NCBI GenBank assembly: GCA_018303655.1
Contig: JAGVXT010000030.1
Span: forward strand, 1-43,185
Source of the DNA: Candidatus Woesearchaeota archaeon
GTDB taxonomy: Archaea; Nanobdellota; Nanobdellia; Woesearchaeales; GW2011-AR4
Reading direction: 5' to 3'
DNA: 43,185 bases
Shown here: positions 1 to 7,613 of the stretch, piece by piece
Numbering within the stretch: the stretch's first letter is position 1
Layout: each line of letters opens with the position of its first letter
Position numbers and translations under genes: made by a program
The notes under the pieces: model-generated
What the model saw: the letters and a program-made list of their open reading frames with translations, nothing else
Database searches by the model: none
What the model was told of the DNA's origin: nothing

Positions 1-470
1 GTGTCTATAAACGGAATGTGCCATGTCAGTATAACAGGTATGCCTCTTGGCGTATTCCTATAAATCAAAAGAAGCTGAAAGTCGTGGATATGCACTATTT
101 CAGCTGGGTTTTTCTCCAAAAGCTCTTCAATTTGTTTTCCAAGAGACAAATTAATTTGATGATATTCATCATAGCCATATGTTATCAAAGGCTCTTTTTT
201 GAAAAATTCACCCTCTCCATGGCACTCTTTGTAAATTCTTTCTTTGAAATTGCTATAGCCTTTAAGTAGTTCGTTTTTTAAAGGCTCTTTTGGAATCCTA
301 AAAACCTTGATTCCTTTAACAACATCTTCGCTTGACTCATTTGGCGGCCTTAGATGAACTTCAATAACATCGTTTCCCCTTTGCATCAATCCTTTGGCCA
401 GGTTGAGCAAATATGTTGAAACCCCGCCAATATTCGGGTAAAATGACTGGCTTGCAAAAAATATTTTCAT
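1..470 (-). CDS. Glycosyltransferase family 4 (GT-B), 5' part only
   Basis: The gene reads leftwards from ATG at 470 and runs off the window with 156 codons and no stop. The N-terminus (MKIFFASQSFYPNIGGVSTY) is the classic start of GT4 enzymes: a first beta strand followed by a Pro-x-x-Gly-Gly loop. Near residues 119-125 VHIHDFQ matches the 'H-x-H' strand of the acceptor-binding domain, followed by VILTWH. GT4 enzymes transfer a sugar from a nucleotide sugar to a glycan or lipid; acceptor and sugar cannot be told because the donor-binding C-terminal domain is outside the window. A TATA box about 25 nt upstream suggests a leaderless mRNA, divergent from the decayed regulator at 564. Confidence 0.85.
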   Translation of the reverse strand, partial: MKIFFASQSFYPNIGGVSTYLLNLAKGLMQRGNDVIEVHLRPPNESSEDVVKGIKVFRIPKEPLKNELLKGYSNFKERIYKECHGEGEFFKKEPLITYGYDEYHQINLSLGKQIEELLEKNPAEIVHIHDFQLLLIYRNTPRGIPVILTWHIPFID

Positions 471-489
471 AGGAATCACTAATCAACCG

Positions 490-504
490 AAATATTTATA
501 TAAA
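490..504 (-). promoter_or_regulatory. TATA box of the glycosyltransferase gene
   Basis: The sequence AAATATTTATATAAAA lies 20-34 nt before the ATG at 470 when read on the minus strand. This is the spacing expected if transcription starts at or next to the start codon. A second TATA-like stretch (catatataag, about 529-538) faces the other way, toward the decayed regulator at 564. Confidence 0.55.
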
Positions 505-563
505 ATCAATATTCTAATACTACATAATCATATATAAGCATAAGTATATGGTTGTATACCGCA

Positions 564-789
564 ATGCTGCAAAACTATAACATGCTGTTTGAATTTATGG
601 AAATTCTGGGCAAGAAATGGATAGTGCCATTGTTAGTATTTCTATTATTATATGAAAAAACAAATTTTAATACAATAAAAAAGCGGTTGAGATTAACTTC
701 TACCTAGAAAAGCAGTTTATACATTGAGCGAAAAAGGCAAAGAAATTTCACAAATGCTGTTAGGTTTTGCTACAAACTTTCCTAAATAA
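564..789 (+). pseudogene. Remnant of an HxlR-like winged-helix regulator
   Basis: From ATG 564 the frame gives 47 residues including MEILGKKWIVPLLVFLL and FNTIKKRLRLTS. This matches the start of HxlR regulators (Leu-Gly-x-Lys-Trp, then the helix around Asn-x-Ile-Lys-Lys-Arg). A TAG follows at 705-707. The family's end, VYTLSEKGKEI, then appears at 715-747 in the +1 frame and runs to TAA at 787-789. About 25-35 residues that normally hold the end of the recognition helix and the start of the wing are missing. An internal deletion with a frame change is therefore the simplest reading. HxlR proteins are small homodimeric transcription regulators. The fragment has its own TATA-like box. Confidence 0.65.
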
Positions 790-804
790 ATATTGAAACA
801 ACAG

Positions 805-1398
805 CTATTGTTTTGTCGTCTTTATAGATGTTATTACCCAACGCCCGATTCTTAGCAGCCATTCAACAGCTATTATGAAAAGAAGGTACTTTGCCACCCT
901 TGGAATTTGCTCCAGTAAAACAGGCACTGAAGACTTGATTGTTTCCAGCGTCACTGCCTTTGGATCCATAAGAAATATTGCTATCAGGGTTAAGGGAAGC
1001 AGCTTTGCCATGTCCTCTGCCAGCTTCTCGCTCACATAAGCCCCTATTCTTGTTGCAGCAACAACTATGATGCCAAGGAATAAAATGTCCTCTATGGGCC
1101 TTGATTTTGACAGCGCAAACAGCAAAAATGAAAATAAAAGAAACCACATGAATGAGTACACAGGAAATATAAACAAATATTTTAGAATGTATACCATCCT
1201 GTCCACTATGCTTACAAACTTCATCTTAAGGTTAAGCTTGGGTATATCAAACAAATCTCTTCTGGCCAGCTGCTTATAGTAGATGTACCATGCCAGCAGG
1301 CTTGCAAGGAACAAAATAAAAGTTGATATGAGCAAGTTTAGGAACTGCCTGTCCAGAATAAAATCTTTGGCAAACATCAGGTACTTATATATGTCCAT
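805..1398 (-). CDS. Multi-pass membrane protein of unknown function
   Basis: This 197-residue protein is not recognised. It has roughly five hydrophobic segments (about residues 20-41, 68-95, 103-120, 130-145 and 168-185), separated by short basic loops such as YYKQLARRDLF after the first segment and the terminal SIKTTKQ. No catalytic or binding motif is visible. It stands alone between the decayed HxlR-like gene and the divergent elp3 gene, with its start codon about 100 nt from that of elp3, so the two may share a promoter region. An integral membrane location is clear from the sequence; a role cannot be inferred. Confidence 0.75.
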   Translation of the reverse strand: MDIYKYLMFAKDFILDRQFLNLLISTFILFLASLLAWYIYYKQLARRDLFDIPKLNLKMKFVSIVDRMVYILKYLFIFPVYSFMWFLLFSFLLFALSKSRPIEDILFLGIIVVAATRIGAYVSEKLAEDMAKLLPLTLIAIFLMDPKAVTLETIKSSVPVLLEQIPRVAKYLLFIIAVEWLLRIGRWVITSIKTTKQ

Positions 1399-1497
1399 AA
1401 ACCAGTCTTATCTAAAGTTGTATTTATAATTTTTTGTTTTTGCCATACATCTCCTTTTCCTGCAAAACTTTAAATATAAAAAACAGACTCTTCAGTT

Positions 1498-3441
1498 ATG
1501 GACGGCTTCAAGCAGGCATGCATTGAAATATTGGACGAAATTAAGAAAAACAACCCTAAAACCCAGTTTCAACTGAATCAGATAAAGCTGAGAGTATTAG
1601 GCAAATACAATTCTGAAGGAAAATTAAGCCACACGCCAAAAAATGCGGACATTTACTTCGCTGCTTCTGAAGATGAACGCGAAAAACTAAAGGATTTGCT
1701 CTCGTTAAAGCCTGTAAGGACAATAAGCGGGGTTGCGCCGATTGCATTAATGTCAGAGCCTTACCCATGCCCGCACACGATGAAAGGCATCGGGCCTTGC
1801 ACTTACTGCCCAGGGGGGCCTGGCTCTGTTTTTGGGGATGTTCCGCAAAGCTATACAGGCAAAGAGCCGTCAACTCGCAGAGCAATAAGAAACAATTACG
1901 ATCCTTACTTGATTGTTTTCAACAGGCTTGAGCATTACATTGCAATGGGCAAAGTGCCTGACAAGGCTGAAATCATAATCCAGGGAGGAACATTCACTTT
2001 TTTTCCAAAGCAATATCAGGAATATTTCGTAAAATACGCATTAAAAGCAATGAACGACTTCTCAACATTGTTTTTTAACCAAGACGGCATTTTGGATATC
2101 TTAAAATTCAAAAAATTCTTTGAACTGCCGAGGATATTAAGCGAAGATGACAAAAGAACAAAAAAAATACAGCAAAAATTGCTGCATATCAAAAATTTTG
2201 ATTTGAATCATAATATTGCTGATTTAGGCAATTTTGAAAATAATGCGCTGGGAAAGACAGAAAGCAATAATCAAAATGAAATAAACATACCCTCACAAAA
2301 TACATCACTAAACATTGTTGAAAATAAAATTGAAGACCCAAGCATTTTGGCAATCAAAAATCTGCAAAATAAACTAAAAAGTGAAGACAATAAAAACCTG
2401 ACATTAAAGCAAATACAAAAAGAAAACGAAACTGCATTTATAAGATGCGTTGGATTGACAATAGAGACAAAAAGCGACTTTGGCAAGCTTTACCATGGAA
2501 ACTTGATGCTGGAATTGGGATGCACAAGAGTCGAGATTGGAATACAATCAATTTATGGTAATGTGCTTGAAGCAACAAACAGAGGCAACACAGTTGCTGA
2601 CAACATTGAATCAATAAGGATTTTGAAGGATTTGGGCTTTAAGATAAATGCGCATTACATGCCGGGATTGCCTTTGACAACAAAGGAAATGGATTTGAAT
2701 GGATTGAAACAATTGTTTGAAAATCCTGATTACAAGCCGGATATGCTGAAAATATACCCATGCATGGTGATGGAGGGAACAAAGCTTTATGATGACTGGA
2801 AAAATGGAAAATTCACACCATTGGCAACAAAAGAGGCTGCAGAGATAATAGCAGAAGCAAAAAGATTTGTGCCAAAATGGTGCAGGATAATGAGGGTCCA
2901 AAGGGACATTCCTACATTTGCAACAGCATCCGGAGTAGATAGAACTAATTTAAGACAATACGTGGAAAAGATTTGTAAGGAAAAAGGAATTAAGTGCAGA
3001 TGTATAAGATGTAGAGAGGCGGGAATTAATAAACTTAAAAATAATAACATTAAATTGGAAAATATGCAAATAAAAGTTGTAAAATATGAAGCTTCGCATG
3101 GCAAAGAGTTCTTTATAGCTGCTGAAGACAAAGGGGCGGATGTTTTATTCGGTTATTGCAGATTAAGATTCCCTTCACAGTACTTGAGGCAAGAAATAAT
3201 AAAAGATTCTGCACTAATAAGAGAACTTCATGTGTATTCGGCTGCTGTCCAGATAGGTAAAAAGTCAGATGATAGCTTTCAGCATAAAGGTATAGGTAAG
3301 CAGTTAATGGCAAAAGCTGAGGAAATAGCAAAGCAGAACGGAAAAGACAAGATGGTTGTTATTTCTGGCATCGGTGCTAGAGAATACTTTAGGAAGCTGG
3401 GCTACGGGCTGGAAGGATGTTATATGGCAAAAAAACTGTAA
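1498..3441 (+). CDS. elp3: Elp3-type tRNA uridine-34 acetyltransferase / radical SAM enzyme
   Basis: Elp3 uses S-adenosylmethionine and acetyl-CoA to start 5-carboxymethyl modification of wobble uridine 34 in tRNA. The radical SAM cluster ligands are visible as Cys91, Cys101 and Cys104 (CPHTMKGIGPCTYCPGG), the Elp3-specific CX9CX2C spacing. IIQGGTFTFFP (160-170) and RCVGLTIET (316-324) are also family hallmarks. The C-terminal GNAT acetyltransferase domain includes HKGIGKQLMAKAEEIA (acetyl-CoA pyrophosphate loop) and ends YFRKLGYGLEGCYM. At 647 residues it is about 100 longer than usual archaeal Elp3, because of a Lys/Asn-rich insert at about 190-305. A TATA box (TTTAAATATAAAA) lies about 25 nt before the ATG. 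Confidence 0.95.
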   Translation: MDGFKQACIEILDEIKKNNPKTQFQLNQIKLRVLGKYNSEGKLSHTPKNADIYFAASEDEREKLKDLLSLKPVRTISGVAPIALMSEPYPCPHTMKGIGPCTYCPGGPGSVFGDVPQSYTGKEPSTRRAIRNNYDPYLIVFNRLEHYIAMGKVPDKAEIIIQGGTFTFFPKQYQEYFVKYALKAMNDFSTLFFNQDGILDILKFKKFFELPRILSEDDKRTKKIQQKLLHIKNFDLNHNIADLGNFENNALGKTESNNQNEINIPSQNTSLNIVENKIEDPSILAIKNLQNKLKSEDNKNLTLKQIQKENETAFIRCVGLTIETKSDFGKLYHGNLMLELGCTRVEIGIQSIYGNVLEATNRGNTVADNIESIRILKDLGFKINAHYMPGLPLTTKEMDLNGLKQLFENPDYKPDMLKIYPCMVMEGTKLYDDWKNGKFTPLATKEAAEIIAEAKRFVPKWCRIMRVQRDIPTFATASGVDRTNLRQYVEKICKEKGIKCRCIRCREAGINKLKNNNIKLENMQIKVVKYEASHGKEFFIAAEDKGADVLFGYCRLRFPSQYLRQEIIKDSALIRELHVYSAAVQIGKKSDDSFQHKGIGKQLMAKAEEIAKQNGKDKMVVISGIGAREYFRKLGYGLEGCYMAKKL

Positions 3442-3508
3442 AAAAGAAAAAGTTTATTAGGGAGTTATTTCAGTTTCTAATTCAAGGTTTGGGAAGAGAG
3501 ATTTAGTC

Positions 3509-4786
3509 ATGACAAAAGAGAGCATAACAGTGATGGCGCCCCCCGATTCTGAAAGAGCCGGTTCTATGTACGCAGGTGGTTCTAATGGGCATACCAGGGT
3601 AAATGGGCATTCCCCAAAAGGGAATAATGCATCTCCCCGCTTAAATTTCATGGGAAAAGTTGCTACCATTCTCTCTCCAGAAATATTCTATGTGGCAAAT
3701 CCTGCATCAGACCATAGTGAAATTCAGCATCCTTCGTTGGAAGAGATTATAGCATTCGGGCTTCGAACAAAAAGACTGCCAACTAATGGAAAGGTAACAT
3801 TTGTCGGAAGTGGAGGGGCTGCAAAGGGTTACTGGGTTCTAGGATTTGTAAATGAACTAAAAAAATACATTAAGATTGATAAGTATCTTGTAACTTCAGT
3901 TCCAGCTCTTCTTTCAATAGGGGAAGTTGCAGGTCCAGAGAAGTTAGAGACATTAGCAAAGAAGGTGCCTGAATTGCTAAAAGAAAGGGAACATCATAGG
4001 TATGTTAGAATCGCAAAAAGAATGGCAACCCTATTGACTGCAGGTTATTTTAGGAAGCCACTAGATTCGGTAGGCAAGCTTTGGAACTTATTAGAAGCTG
4101 AAGAAATTCAAAGGGAAGATGGTACTTCAATAAGAAGCCCAAAAGGTATAGTAACAGCAGAACCACTTGAGGCGGCAATAAAGGAGTTAACAGGAGAAAA
4201 AACATTAGCAGATATAGGTAATTTCACAATCATGACAATGGATTACATCAAAAAAGGGTTTGTTGCTCTGGGGAAGGAACACCCAGATACTCCATTATAT
4301 CATGCAGTTCCCGCAGGCATTGCGCTCCAAATGATAATGCCATACAAAAAATATAACGGAAGTTTGCTCGGAGATGCAGGCCCGTTGTACTATTTCCCAC
4401 TTCTAAAAAAATATATAGATAAAGATACCACAACTATAATTGGAGTTGATCTTAATTTTAATAATGATAATCACAATGGGCTCCCGCCCTTCATGGCGGA
4501 TAAGGCACAACAAGAACATATAGCAGACATCGAGAAGACACGAGAACGGGTTGCAAATTTTACTCTTGCAAGTGTTGAAGAACTACTTGAAATCGGAGAT
4601 TACTCCAAACAAATGCTTGCATATTTTGCTCCGAAAATTGACAATGTGCCTTCAGGAGCCATCGACATTCCAAAACCACAAAGGGAAAGATTAATTGAAG
4701 AGGGAAAACAAGCAGCCAGAGCTTTTGTATCAAGGCTAAGACAACCTGTCTGGAATATACCTTACAGTTTTCAATATGCCACGTAA
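3509..4786 (+). CDS. Patatin-like phospholipase family protein with unusual nucleophile elbow
   Basis: Patatin-like proteins are Ser-Asp dyad lipid acyl hydrolases. Seen here: an oxyanion-hole loop GSGGAAKG (100-107), a Ser130 in VTSVPALLS where the family has Gly-x-Ser-x-Gly, AVPAGIALQMIMP (266-278) matching the patatin Ala-x-Pro-Ala helix, and Asp289 in LLGDAGPLYYFP matching the D-G/A-G motif with the dyad Asp. Both glycines of the elbow are replaced (Val128, Pro132), so activity is uncertain. The first ~75 residues are Gly/Ser/Asn-rich and probably disordered. No signal peptide or membrane helix is seen, so it is probably cytoplasmic. The ATG at 3509 was kept because no stronger start precedes the conserved domain. 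Confidence 0.7.
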   Translation: MTKESITVMAPPDSERAGSMYAGGSNGHTRVNGHSPKGNNASPRLNFMGKVATILSPEIFYVANPASDHSEIQHPSLEEIIAFGLRTKRLPTNGKVTFVGSGGAAKGYWVLGFVNELKKYIKIDKYLVTSVPALLSIGEVAGPEKLETLAKKVPELLKEREHHRYVRIAKRMATLLTAGYFRKPLDSVGKLWNLLEAEEIQREDGTSIRSPKGIVTAEPLEAAIKELTGEKTLADIGNFTIMTMDYIKKGFVALGKEHPDTPLYHAVPAGIALQMIMPYKKYNGSLLGDAGPLYYFPLLKKYIDKDTTTIIGVDLNFNNDNHNGLPPFMADKAQQEHIADIEKTRERVANFTLASVEELLEIGDYSKQMLAYFAPKIDNVPSGAIDIPKPQRERLIEEGKQAARAFVSRLRQPVWNIPYSFQYAT

Positions 4787-4828
4787 ATTTTGATAATGTT
4801 TATATTCGGTGTTTGATTCTTTCTTTTA

Positions 4829-5782
4829 ATGCACCTCAAACAATTCCCAAACGCTTCGGAAATAGTCTTCAAGCCCAAATTCATAGAGCGCTATTCGAAG
4901 CTTACGGACTGGGAAGAATTCAAAAAAGTTTCATTGTCTTTCTTAAGGCGCTCAATAAGGGTTAATACATTAAAAATTTCAATAAAGGAACTAAAAGAAA
5001 GGCTGGAAAAAAAATGGAATCTGGAGCAGGTGCCATGGTGCAGGGAAGGCTTCTGGATTGAGCATGGCAAAAAGGAAAGAAGAGATGTCGGGAATTTAAT
5101 CGAGCATTCTCTGGGTTATTTCTACCTCCAAGAAGCGGCATCAATGATTCCGCCGATTGTTCTGGAGCCAAAGCCGGATGATATTGTTTTGGATGTTGCT
5201 GCTTCTCCTGGAAGCAAGACAACACAAATTGCGCAATACATGCAAAACAAGGGCATTCTGATAGCAAATGACTACACATATGAAAGGATGAAGCCGCTGT
5301 CAATCAATCTGCAAAGATGCGGTGTTACAAATGCCATAATTACCTTAATGGAAGGACAATGGTTCAAAAAATCAGGAATTGAGTTTGACAAAGTGCTTGT
5401 TGATGCGCCCTGTTCAGGCACAGGCACAATAAGAAAGAGCCTGAAAACAATAGGCATCTGGAACCCCGGCATGGTAAGAAGGCTTTCAATAACCCAGAAG
5501 CAGCTGATTGAAACGGGGTTTAATTTACTTAAGGAAAATGGAACTCTTGTTTATTCAACCTGCTCGCTTGAGCCGGAAGAAAATGAAGAGGTTGTTGATT
5601 TTTTAATTAACAAGTATGGGAATGCAAAATTGGAAGAAATAAAATTAAGCCTGAAAAGAAGCCCTGCAATCCTAGAATTTGAAGGCAAAAAATACAATAA
5701 AGAAATCAAAAAATGCTTAAGAATATGGCCGCAGGATAATGATACTGAAGGTTTCTTTATAGCCAAAATAAGAAAATCATAA
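4829..5782 (+). CDS. NOP2/Sun-family RNA cytosine-C5 methyltransferase
   Basis: This 317-residue enzyme methylates C5 of cytosine in tRNA or rRNA using SAM. Diagnostic motifs: LDVAASPGSKTTQIAQYM (121-138, SAM binding), Cys195 in VDAPCSGTGTIRKS (motif IV, release cysteine) and Cys245 in VYSTCSLEPEENEEVV (motif VI, the attacking cysteine). The first 110 residues match the usual N-terminal RNA-binding lobe, including RVNTLK. Its length fits single-domain archaeal NSUN6/Trm4-like proteins; there is no PUA extension. The exact target (tRNA position 48/49, 72 or rRNA) cannot be read from the sequence. A TATA-like box (GTTTATATTC) lies about 27 nt upstream. It converges on the TFE gene. Confidence 0.93.
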   Translation: MHLKQFPNASEIVFKPKFIERYSKLTDWEEFKKVSLSFLRRSIRVNTLKISIKELKERLEKKWNLEQVPWCREGFWIEHGKKERRDVGNLIEHSLGYFYLQEAASMIPPIVLEPKPDDIVLDVAASPGSKTTQIAQYMQNKGILIANDYTYERMKPLSINLQRCGVTNAIITLMEGQWFKKSGIEFDKVLVDAPCSGTGTIRKSLKTIGIWNPGMVRRLSITQKQLIETGFNLLKENGTLVYSTCSLEPEENEEVVDFLINKYGNAKLEEIKLSLKRSPAILEFEGKKYNKEIKKCLRIWPQDNDTEGFFIAKIRKS

Positions 5783-5807
5783 AAATGCAATAAAGAAACT
5801 AACGAAC

Positions 5808-5830
5808 GAGCAGCGACATGCGAGTGAGAT
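5808..5830 (-). repeat. Degenerate partial copy of the palindromic element
   Basis: Read on the minus strand, this stretch (ctcgcatgtcgctgctcgtt) resembles the 3' half of the 68-bp element found at 11764-11831 and 42985-43052 (ctcgctatgtccctgctcac). About 18 of 21 positions agree when one base is skipped. It lies in the 77-nt gap between two convergent genes and may serve as a 3'-end structure or be a relic. The match was made by eye and is short. Confidence 0.4.
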
Positions 5831-5859
5831 TAGGTTTTTTGTGCGAGAGTTAGAAAATT

Positions 5860-6390
5860 TTAAGCCCTTACCCTTAAAGCCCTTCCGTTTCCGTTAAGCT
5901 GCAATTCCTTGATCTTTGTCCTTAAGAAGTCAATGGTTTTGGCGTTGTCCTGATGGTTTAGTATGTTGCCGCATTCAGGGCACCTGTACTCAAGGTCAAC
6001 TGCTTTCTCAAATCCAACCCGTATGCATGCATTCGGGCATAAGTAAAAGTTGCCGACATTTGCTTCCTCTTCCTTTAACCTTACAGAATACTTGGCAAGC
6101 TTTTCTTTAGTGGTTTTGTCAAGCAATTCCTTGACCTTTTTCTTGTTGAAAGTCCAGTAGCTTATGTACCATCCCTTCTGCCTGTCCTTTTTCCTGTAAT
6201 AGCTGACCAAGTTGTAGTTGTAAAGCCTGTAAAGAATGTTCCTCACATCATGTATGTCCCTGTCCACCTTCTCAGCAATCTTGAAGTCAGAAATGTTCTT
6301 CTTGTCCTTAAGGTACTCAATTATCCTTACGGAGTCTTCTCCGATTACTTCTTTAACGGTGTCGTATATTTTTGTGTTTGTCAGCTTCAT
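5860..6390 (-). CDS. tfe: Transcription factor E, alpha subunit
   Basis: TFE helps archaeal RNA polymerase open promoter DNA. It consists of an N-terminal extended winged helix (about 5-95; VRIIEYLKDKKNISDFKIAE, then LYRLYNYNLVSYYRKKD forming the wing) and a C-terminal zinc ribbon with Cys118, Cys122, Cys137 and Cys140 (CPNAC...CPECG). Length (176) and domain order match archaeal TFE and the N-terminal half of eukaryotic TFIIE-alpha. The tail NGNGRALRVRA is short and basic. A TATA box (AGATATTTAAC on the minus strand, about 6399-6411) sits about 15-20 nt before the ATG. Upstream of that lies an unusually structured gap (see 6416-6604). Confidence 0.95.
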   Translation of the reverse strand: MKLTNTKIYDTVKEVIGEDSVRIIEYLKDKKNISDFKIAEKVDRDIHDVRNILYRLYNYNLVSYYRKKDRQKGWYISYWTFNKKKVKELLDKTTKEKLAKYSVRLKEEEANVGNFYLCPNACIRVGFEKAVDLEYRCPECGNILNHQDNAKTIDFLRTKIKELQLNGNGRALRVRA

Positions 6391-6741
6391 TTTCCCTTGT
6401 TGTTAAATATCTCTTCCTTTTAAGGCCAAGCGCAGAAGAAAAGAGGTGATAGAAAAACTTCTATGCCCCCTTAAAAGGTTGGGATAAAATATAAACATGA
6501 TTATCCCTGTTCTTTACGCTGCCTTTCCACCCCAATTTTCTCCAATATATGGCTCAAACTTATTGAATATAAACTGTGCAATAGGTTTAGAAAGCTATTG
6601 CAGTCGTTAAGAGGGCTTGTTGTATATAAACTTTGTTATCTTGTGGTATATATGTTTAAACGTAGATATTCTATAGTATAGGTTATATATAAAACTTTTG
6701 GTTTTGAGAGTAAAAGCTATTTAAATAAGTCTTTTTAACTC
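6391..6741. other. 350-nt intergenic region between divergent tfe and Nudix genes
   Basis: No convincing protein gene is present; the longest minus-strand reading frame I followed is 31 codons from 6499. The gap holds three perfect inverted repeats between 6416 and 6604. It also has several TATA-like stretches: TGTATATAAAC at 6621-6631 (which also reads as GTTTATATACA on the minus strand), TTATATATAAAA at 6683-6694, and TATTTAAATA just before the Nudix gene. The last lies about 20 nt before ATG 6742 and is the likely Nudix promoter. Confidence 0.6.
6416..6604. ncRNA. Candidate structured RNA or long structured 5' leader
   Basis: Three perfect inverted repeats lie in tandem. CCTTTTAAGG 6416-6425 pairs with CCTTAAAAGG 6469-6478, enclosing a smaller hairpin ATAGAA/TTCTAT at 6449-6464. 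GGGATAA 6481-6487 pairs with TTATCCC 6501-6507. TGCAATAG 6577-6584 pairs with CTATTGCA 6595-6602. On the minus strand, a TATA box around 6621-6631 would start a transcript just before the 6604 hairpin. That transcript would run through all three hairpins into tfe. This fits a structured leader or a small RNA, but no known RNA family is recognised and chance inverted repeats in AT-rich DNA cannot be excluded. Confidence 0.35.
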
Positions 6742-7164
6742 ATGAATATGCCAAAAGAGAAAAGCTGCGGGGCTATAGTATTCACAAAACACAAAGAAGG
6801 CGTCAAATACCTTATCCTTCATTACGAAGCTGGCCACTGGGACTTTCCAAAAGGCCACATGGAAAAAAATGAAAAAGAGGAAATGACAGCCGCTAGAGAA
6901 ATCAAGGAAGAAACAGGAATTGAGGACATTGAGTTTGCTGATGGCTTCAGAGAGGTTATGAATTATTTCTACAAAAGAGGTGAAGAAACAATGCACAAGG
7001 AAGTTGTTTTCTTTCTTGCCAAATCTGCAGCAGAAGAAGTAACAATATCAAAAGAGCATATTGGATATGCATGGCTTGGCTATGAGAATGCCTTCAAAAA
7101 GCTGACTTTTAACAATGCAAAGGAACTGCTGAGGAAAGCTGACAAGTTTATTAAAGAGCATTAA
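6742..7164 (+). CDS. Nudix hydrolase, diadenosine tetraphosphatase-like
   Basis: The complete Nudix box GX5EX7REUXEEXGU is present at residues 38-60 (G38, E44, R52, E53, E56, E57, G59, I60). The preceding WDFPKGHMEKNE is typical of the bis(5'-nucleosyl)-tetraphosphatase subgroup, which cleaves Ap4A and related dinucleotides or mRNA-cap-like ends. The N-terminal SCGAIVF strand and the 140-residue length fit a single-domain enzyme. The Glu residues of the box bind Mg2+. ATG 6742 or 6748 could be the start; a TATTTAAATA box about 20 nt upstream favours a leaderless mRNA. Substrate assignment is an inference from the local motif only. Confidence 0.9.
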   Translation: MNMPKEKSCGAIVFTKHKEGVKYLILHYEAGHWDFPKGHMEKNEKEEMTAAREIKEETGIEDIEFADGFREVMNYFYKRGEETMHKEVVFFLAKSAAEEVTISKEHIGYAWLGYENAFKKLTFNNAKELLRKADKFIKEH

Positions 7165-7212
7165 GTGGATTCTAACTAAATCTTTATATATAGATTAATC
7201 AATCAAAATAAT

Positions 7213-7557
7213 ATGCCGACTCATAACCCAGGCTTGCATCATTTCCACAGAAGGAAAAGAATTTATGCAAATCACGAACCTTACCCCCACCCAAACAAAT
7301 GGAAAAGACTGATGGACAAATTGATTTATTTTGTTGGATTTATTGTACCATTGATGACCTTGCCCCAAGTCGCAAAGATATGGATTGACAAAAATGTTCA
7401 GGGAATCTCCGTTATAGCATGGGTTACTTACACTATAACATCACTATTCTGGGTTATTTACGGAGTAATGCATAAAGAAAAACCGATAATTGTATCTTCA
7501 ATTTTGCTGTTTATATTGGATTTTTTTATAGTGATTGGTGTTATTATTTACCAATAA
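7213..7557 (+). CDS. SemiSWEET / PQ-loop family membrane transporter
   Basis: The protein has 114 residues. A polar, His-rich head of about 33 residues is followed by three hydrophobic helices (about 36-55, 63-84 and 92-113), the triple-helix unit of SemiSWEETs. Pro51-Gln52 in LPQVAKIW is the PQ motif, and GISVIAWVTYTITSLFWVIYG is the usual second helix. SemiSWEETs work as dimers and carry sugars or other small metabolites across the membrane without an energy source. The substrate cannot be read here. A strong TATA box (TTTATATATAG) about 26 nt before ATG suggests a leaderless, independently transcribed gene. Confidence 0.88.
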   Translation: MPTHNPGLHHFHRRKRIYANHEPYPHPNKWKRLMDKLIYFVGFIVPLMTLPQVAKIWIDKNVQGISVIAWVTYTITSLFWVIYGVMHKEKPIIVSSILLFILDFFIVIGVIIYQ

Positions 7558-7613
7558 TTCCGGGCATAATAAGCACCAAATATTTAAATACATCAAAATA
7601 AAAATTTGTTTCT

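Noticed and set aside
863-1147. 94-codon minus-strand frame in the first membrane gene
   Set aside because: It overlaps the longer membrane-protein frame in another phase, and its Cys/His-rich composition has no domain pattern.
2065-2415. Intein or intron in elp3
   Set aside because: The insert is in frame and low in complexity, with no Cys/Ser start, His-Asn end or homing-nuclease motif.
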